In this document: in pieces, positions 13,495-16,017 of the stretch | How positions within the stretch are numbered: position 1 is the stretch's first letter | How the letters are laid out: each line of letters opens with the position of its first letter | Source of the DNA: an uncultured Oribacterium sp. | Lineage (GTDB): Bacteria > Bacillota > Clostridia > Lachnospirales > Lachnospiraceae | Reading direction: 5' to 3' | Length of the DNA stretch: 16,017 nucleotides | NCBI GenBank assembly: GCA_937927445.1 | Contig: CALAOB010000112.1 | Location: forward strand, 1 to 16,017 | The notes under the pieces: model-generated | What the model was told of the DNA's origin: nothing | The model's input: the letters and a program-made list of their open reading frames with translations, nothing else | Databases searched by the model: none | Program-made: the position numbers and the translations under genes

Positions 13495-13743
13495 GAAGCA
13501 GGAGCTTGGAGGGCACAAGCTTGCGCATTCAAAGAACAGGTTCCAGCGTAGTGTCCGCGTCAGGCATGCAGACTTGTTCTGCATAGCCGGACACGGACAC
13601 TACACTGGGTTCTGTACTTTGAATTAAGGTTTATCACGGGGGTGCCCGTAGGGCGGGGCCTCCGTGATGCCATAGTGGCGAACGTATTCAGAGTTTTGCC
13701 ATAGGCAAAACAACCTTACGCTGTGCCCTCCATGTCATGCTTC
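13495..13743 (+). other. 249-nt branched structure in the rnc leader
   Basis: The outer helix pairs GAAGCA (13495-13500) with TGCTTC (13738-13743) and TGGAGGGCACA (13507-13517) with TGTGCCCTCCA (13722-13732). Arm 1 pairs 13528-13557 with 13594-13623: 30 positions with 25 Watson-Crick pairs, two G-U wobbles and three mismatches. It is capped by GGC-ATGCAGA/TCTGCAT-A-GCC (13563-13588). Arm 2 is ATCACGGGGG/CCTCCGTGAT (13633-13642 with 13659-13668) with inner GCCC/GGGC. Two small hairpins follow, GCCA/TGGC at 13669-13679 and GTTTTGCC/GGCAAAAC (13693-13711), with 3-nt loops. The element ends 7 nt before the rnc AAGGAG. It contains no open reading frame of note and no U-run, so it should be part of the acpP-rnc mRNA. 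Confidence 0.7.
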
Positions 13744-13760
13744 TGGAGTAAAGGAGATTT

Positions 13761-14468
13761 ATGGAACAGAATTTAGATGTTTTACAGGAGGCGATCGGCT
13801 ATCGCTTCAGGGATGTGTCTCTTCTGAAGCATGCGTTGACGCATCCTTCGTATAGTAATGAGAGTGGGGAGCCGAAGGAGGCTTCGAATCAGCGTCTGGA
13901 GTTTCTCGGGGATGCTGTGCTGGAGCTGGTTTCCAGTGTATTTCTTTTTAACCGCCGTCCGGTGATTCAGGAGGGTGTCATGACCAAGATTCGTGCCGCA
14001 CTGGTATGTGAACCGACGCTCGCAGAGGCAGCCCGAAAGGTGAACCTTGGTGATTACATCATCCTCGGAAAGGGCGAGGCGCGGGAAGGCATCAACCGTC
14101 GGGATTCCGTCATTTCGGACGCCTTCGAGTCCGTGATCGGCGCGATGTACCTCGATGGAGGCTTCGCACCGGCGGAGAAGTTCGTGTGTCGTTTCGTGCT
14201 CTGCGACATCGAGAACGCAGGGCTCTATCGTGATGCGAAGACGGTGCTTCAGGAGTATGTGTCGCAGAATAAGAAGACCCTCGAGTACCGTGTCATCGAG
14301 GAATCCGGTCCATGTCACGACCGTTACTATCGTGTCGAGGCGGTGATCGACGGGGAGGCCTACGGGATCGGCGAGGGCTCCAGCAAGAAGAAGGGCGAGC
14401 AGGGCGCTGCGTACCAGACATTAAAGCGTATCAAGGCGGAAACAGGTTATGTATTTAAAATCTATTGA
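13761..14468 (+). CDS. rnc: Ribonuclease III
   Basis: A 235-aa double-stranded RNA endonuclease that processes rRNA precursors and some mRNAs. The signature is NQRLEFLGDAVLEL (43-56), with E47 and D51 at the metal site and Gln in place of the usual Glu at position 44. The second catalytic pair is in SDAFESVIGAMYLDGG (D120, E123). The dsRNA-binding domain spans about 158-226 (DAKTVLQEYVSQ, then GSSKKKGEQGAA). AAGGAG lies 4 nt before the ATG. The 3' end overlaps smc by 20 nt, implying coupled translation. The leader holds a 30-position helix, a possible substrate for the enzyme itself. Confidence 0.97.
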   Translation: MEQNLDVLQEAIGYRFRDVSLLKHALTHPSYSNESGEPKEASNQRLEFLGDAVLELVSSVFLFNRRPVIQEGVMTKIRAALVCEPTLAEAARKVNLGDYIILGKGEAREGINRRDSVISDAFESVIGAMYLDGGFAPAEKFVCRFVLCDIENAGLYRDAKTVLQEYVSQNKKTLEYRVIEESGPCHDRYYRVEAVIDGEAYGIGEGSSKKKGEQGAAYQTLKRIKAETGYVFKIY

Positions 14469-16017
14469 GATTCAGGGCTTCAAGTCCTTTGCGAACAAGA
14501 CGGTCCTGGATTTCAGTAAGGGCATCACGGGCATCGTCGGCCCGAACGGCTCCGGAAAGTCGAACATCTCCGACGCGGTGCGCTGGGTACTCGGCGAGCA
14601 GAAGGTGAAGCAGCTGCGTGGAAGCTCCATGCAGGACGTCATCTTCGCCGGCACGCAGCTTCGCCGCCCGCAGAGCTCCGCCTTCGTGGCGATCACCCTC
14701 GATAATTCCGACCGTATCCTGAACATCGACTACGACGAGGTGACGGTTTCACGTCGTCTCTACCGCTCGGGCGAGTCCGAGTACATGCTGAACGGCACCG
14801 AGTGTCGTCTGAAGGACATCAACGAGCTCTTCTACGATACCGGTATCGGTAAGGACGGCTACTCCATCATCGGGCAGGGCCAGGTCGACAAGATCCTCTC
14901 CGGTAAGCCGGAGGAGCGTCGTGACCTCTTCGATGAGGCGGTCGGCATCGTGAAATTCAAGCGCCGGAAGGCCCTCGCAGAGAAGAAGCTCAGTGACGAG
15001 GAAGCGAACCTCACGCGTGTGACGGACATCCTCACCGAGCTCGAGCGCCAGGTCGGCCCGCTGAAGCGGCAGTCCGAGCAGGCCCGTGAGTACCTGTCGA
15101 TCCGTGACGAGCTCGTAAACGCCGACGCGAACCTCTTCGTGCGCGACATGGAGGACACACTGAAGGGCCTCGACACGGTAAATGCCAATGCAGACACCGT
15201 GGAACAGGACCTCGCCGCGATCAAGCAGGAGTCCGAGCAGCTGAATGGCAAGTACAACGAGCTCGAGGATCAGATCCACGCCCTCGATGAGAAGCTCCAG
15301 CAGGCGAAGGACACCGTCAGTCAGTCGGATGTCCTGAAGACGAACCTGCAGGGACAGATCGATGTCCTGAACGAGCAGATCAACACCGAAAAGAACAACG
15401 CACTGCACTACACGCAGCGCATCAACGCCCTCGGAAAGGACGTCTTCGACCGCATCGCGCAGATCGAGGATAACCGGAGTCTCCTCCGCTGGATCCGCGA
15501 GCAGATCACCTTCATCCGCGACAACAAGGCGGCGACCGACGAGATGATGGAAAACATCGACCTCGATCTCGAGATGATCGGCTCCACGATGGACGAGACC
15601 GAGCTCACCGTGTCGAGCTGCATGGGTTCGGACTTCGAGCTCGAGGAGCGCCCGGTAAAGGACGCCGAAGCGAGCTCCCCGGTGAAGAATGACCGCTTCC
15701 TCACGAACATCGAGGACCAGCGGAAGGAGCTCCAGGCACTGAACGCGCGCCTCGAGGAGGTCAATGCCATCATCGCGAGTGATACCGCGCTGGTGGATCG
15801 GCTCGGCACCGAGAATCAGCAGCTGCGTGAGCGGATCGTCGAGAAGAACCGTGAGCTCGATCGGCTCAAGAACCGTCTTGAGACCCTGCGGAACCTCGCG
15901 GAGCGCTACGAGGGCTACGGCAATGCGGTCAAGATGGTCATGGACCAGCGCGACCGGCGGCGTGGTATCCTCGGCGTCGTGGCGGACCTCATCGAGGTGC
16001 CGGCGAAGTACGAGACC
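14449..16017 (+). CDS. smc: Chromosome condensation protein SMC (5' part)
   Basis: The first 523 residues of the SMC ATPase, open to the window end; the family is about 1,180 residues. It acts with ScpA and ScpB to organise and segregate the chromosome. The start MYLKSIEIQGFKSFA is the family N-terminus, followed by Walker A GPNGSGKSN (31-39) and the QGQVDKIL region of the ATPase head. From ~165 to ~480 it is Glu/Lys/Arg/Gln-rich coiled coil. The final residues, GYGNAVKMVM then GILGVVADLIEVP, are the start of the hinge. ATG 14449 lies inside rnc in another frame, with only a weak AGG upstream, so translation probably depends on ribosomes finishing rnc. The second head and the ABC signature lie outside the window. 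Confidence 0.96.
   Translation, partial: MYLKSIEIQGFKSFANKTVLDFSKGITGIVGPNGSGKSNISDAVRWVLGEQKVKQLRGSSMQDVIFAGTQLRRPQSSAFVAITLDNSDRILNIDYDEVTVSRRLYRSGESEYMLNGTECRLKDINELFYDTGIGKDGYSIIGQGQVDKILSGKPEERRDLFDEAVGIVKFKRRKALAEKKLSDEEANLTRVTDILTELERQVGPLKRQSEQAREYLSIRDELVNADANLFVRDMEDTLKGLDTVNANADTVEQDLAAIKQESEQLNGKYNELEDQIHALDEKLQQAKDTVSQSDVLKTNLQGQIDVLNEQINTEKNNALHYTQRINALGKDVFDRIAQIEDNRSLLRWIREQITFIRDNKAATDEMMENIDLDLEMIGSTMDETELTVSSCMGSDFELEERPVKDAEASSPVKNDRFLTNIEDQRKELQALNARLEEVNAIIASDTALVDRLGTENQQLRERIVEKNRELDRLKNRLETLRNLAERYEGYGNAVKMVMDQRDRRRGILGVVADLIEVPAKYET

Overview
The window looks like a chromosomal segment from a GC-rich anaerobic Firmicute, probably Lachnospiraceae-like Clostridia. The reasons are strong AAGGAGG ribosome binding sites, sigma-A promoters with 17-bp spacers, a choline-binding-type cell-wall repeat protein, and the plsX-acpP-rnc-smc gene order. 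The genus cannot be fixed from the sequence alone.

Layout from left to right. (1) 1-2510: an unrecognised membrane-anchored protein (124-795), then a secreted cell-wall-binding repeat protein (1087-2454) with its own promoter. (2) 2519-4453, minus strand: an xpt-pbuX purine salvage operon (xanthine phosphoribosyltransferase plus NCS2 xanthine/uracil-family permease). (3) 4557-6170, plus strand, divergent from xpt: an extended -10 promoter, a purine (guanine-type) riboswitch whose aptamer overlaps an intrinsic terminator, and an uncharacterised FAD-dependent oxidoreductase (COG2509-like). (4) 6374-7744, minus: a sodium:neurotransmitter-symporter (NSS/SNF) family transporter. (5) 8043-10133, plus: an EF-G paralogue with altered GTPase motifs. 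(6) 10412-11542, plus: a membrane diguanylate cyclase. (7) 11969 to the end, plus: plsX, acpP, rnc and the first 523 codons of smc, a conserved lipid synthesis/RNA processing/chromosome cluster. rnc and smc overlap by 20 nt. smc runs off the window.

The intergenic DNA is unusually rich in structure. There are three large multi-hairpin elements: 7853-7931, 11562-11791 (24-bp closing helix plus a second 24-bp helix) and 13495-13743 (in the rnc leader, with a 30-position imperfect helix). A dispersed palindrome family, GGGGTC-N-GACCCC, occurs as a 52-bp-period tandem array between plsX and acpP. An inverted copy with the same 17-nt flank lies on the stop codon of the first gene.

The most notable candidate system is the divergent purine locus. 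The riboswitch controls the FAD enzyme rather than xpt, and its geometry predicts that ligand turns expression on. The second is the rnc leader, whose long helix is a plausible substrate for RNase III itself. All functional assignments come from reading motifs by eye; no database search was run.
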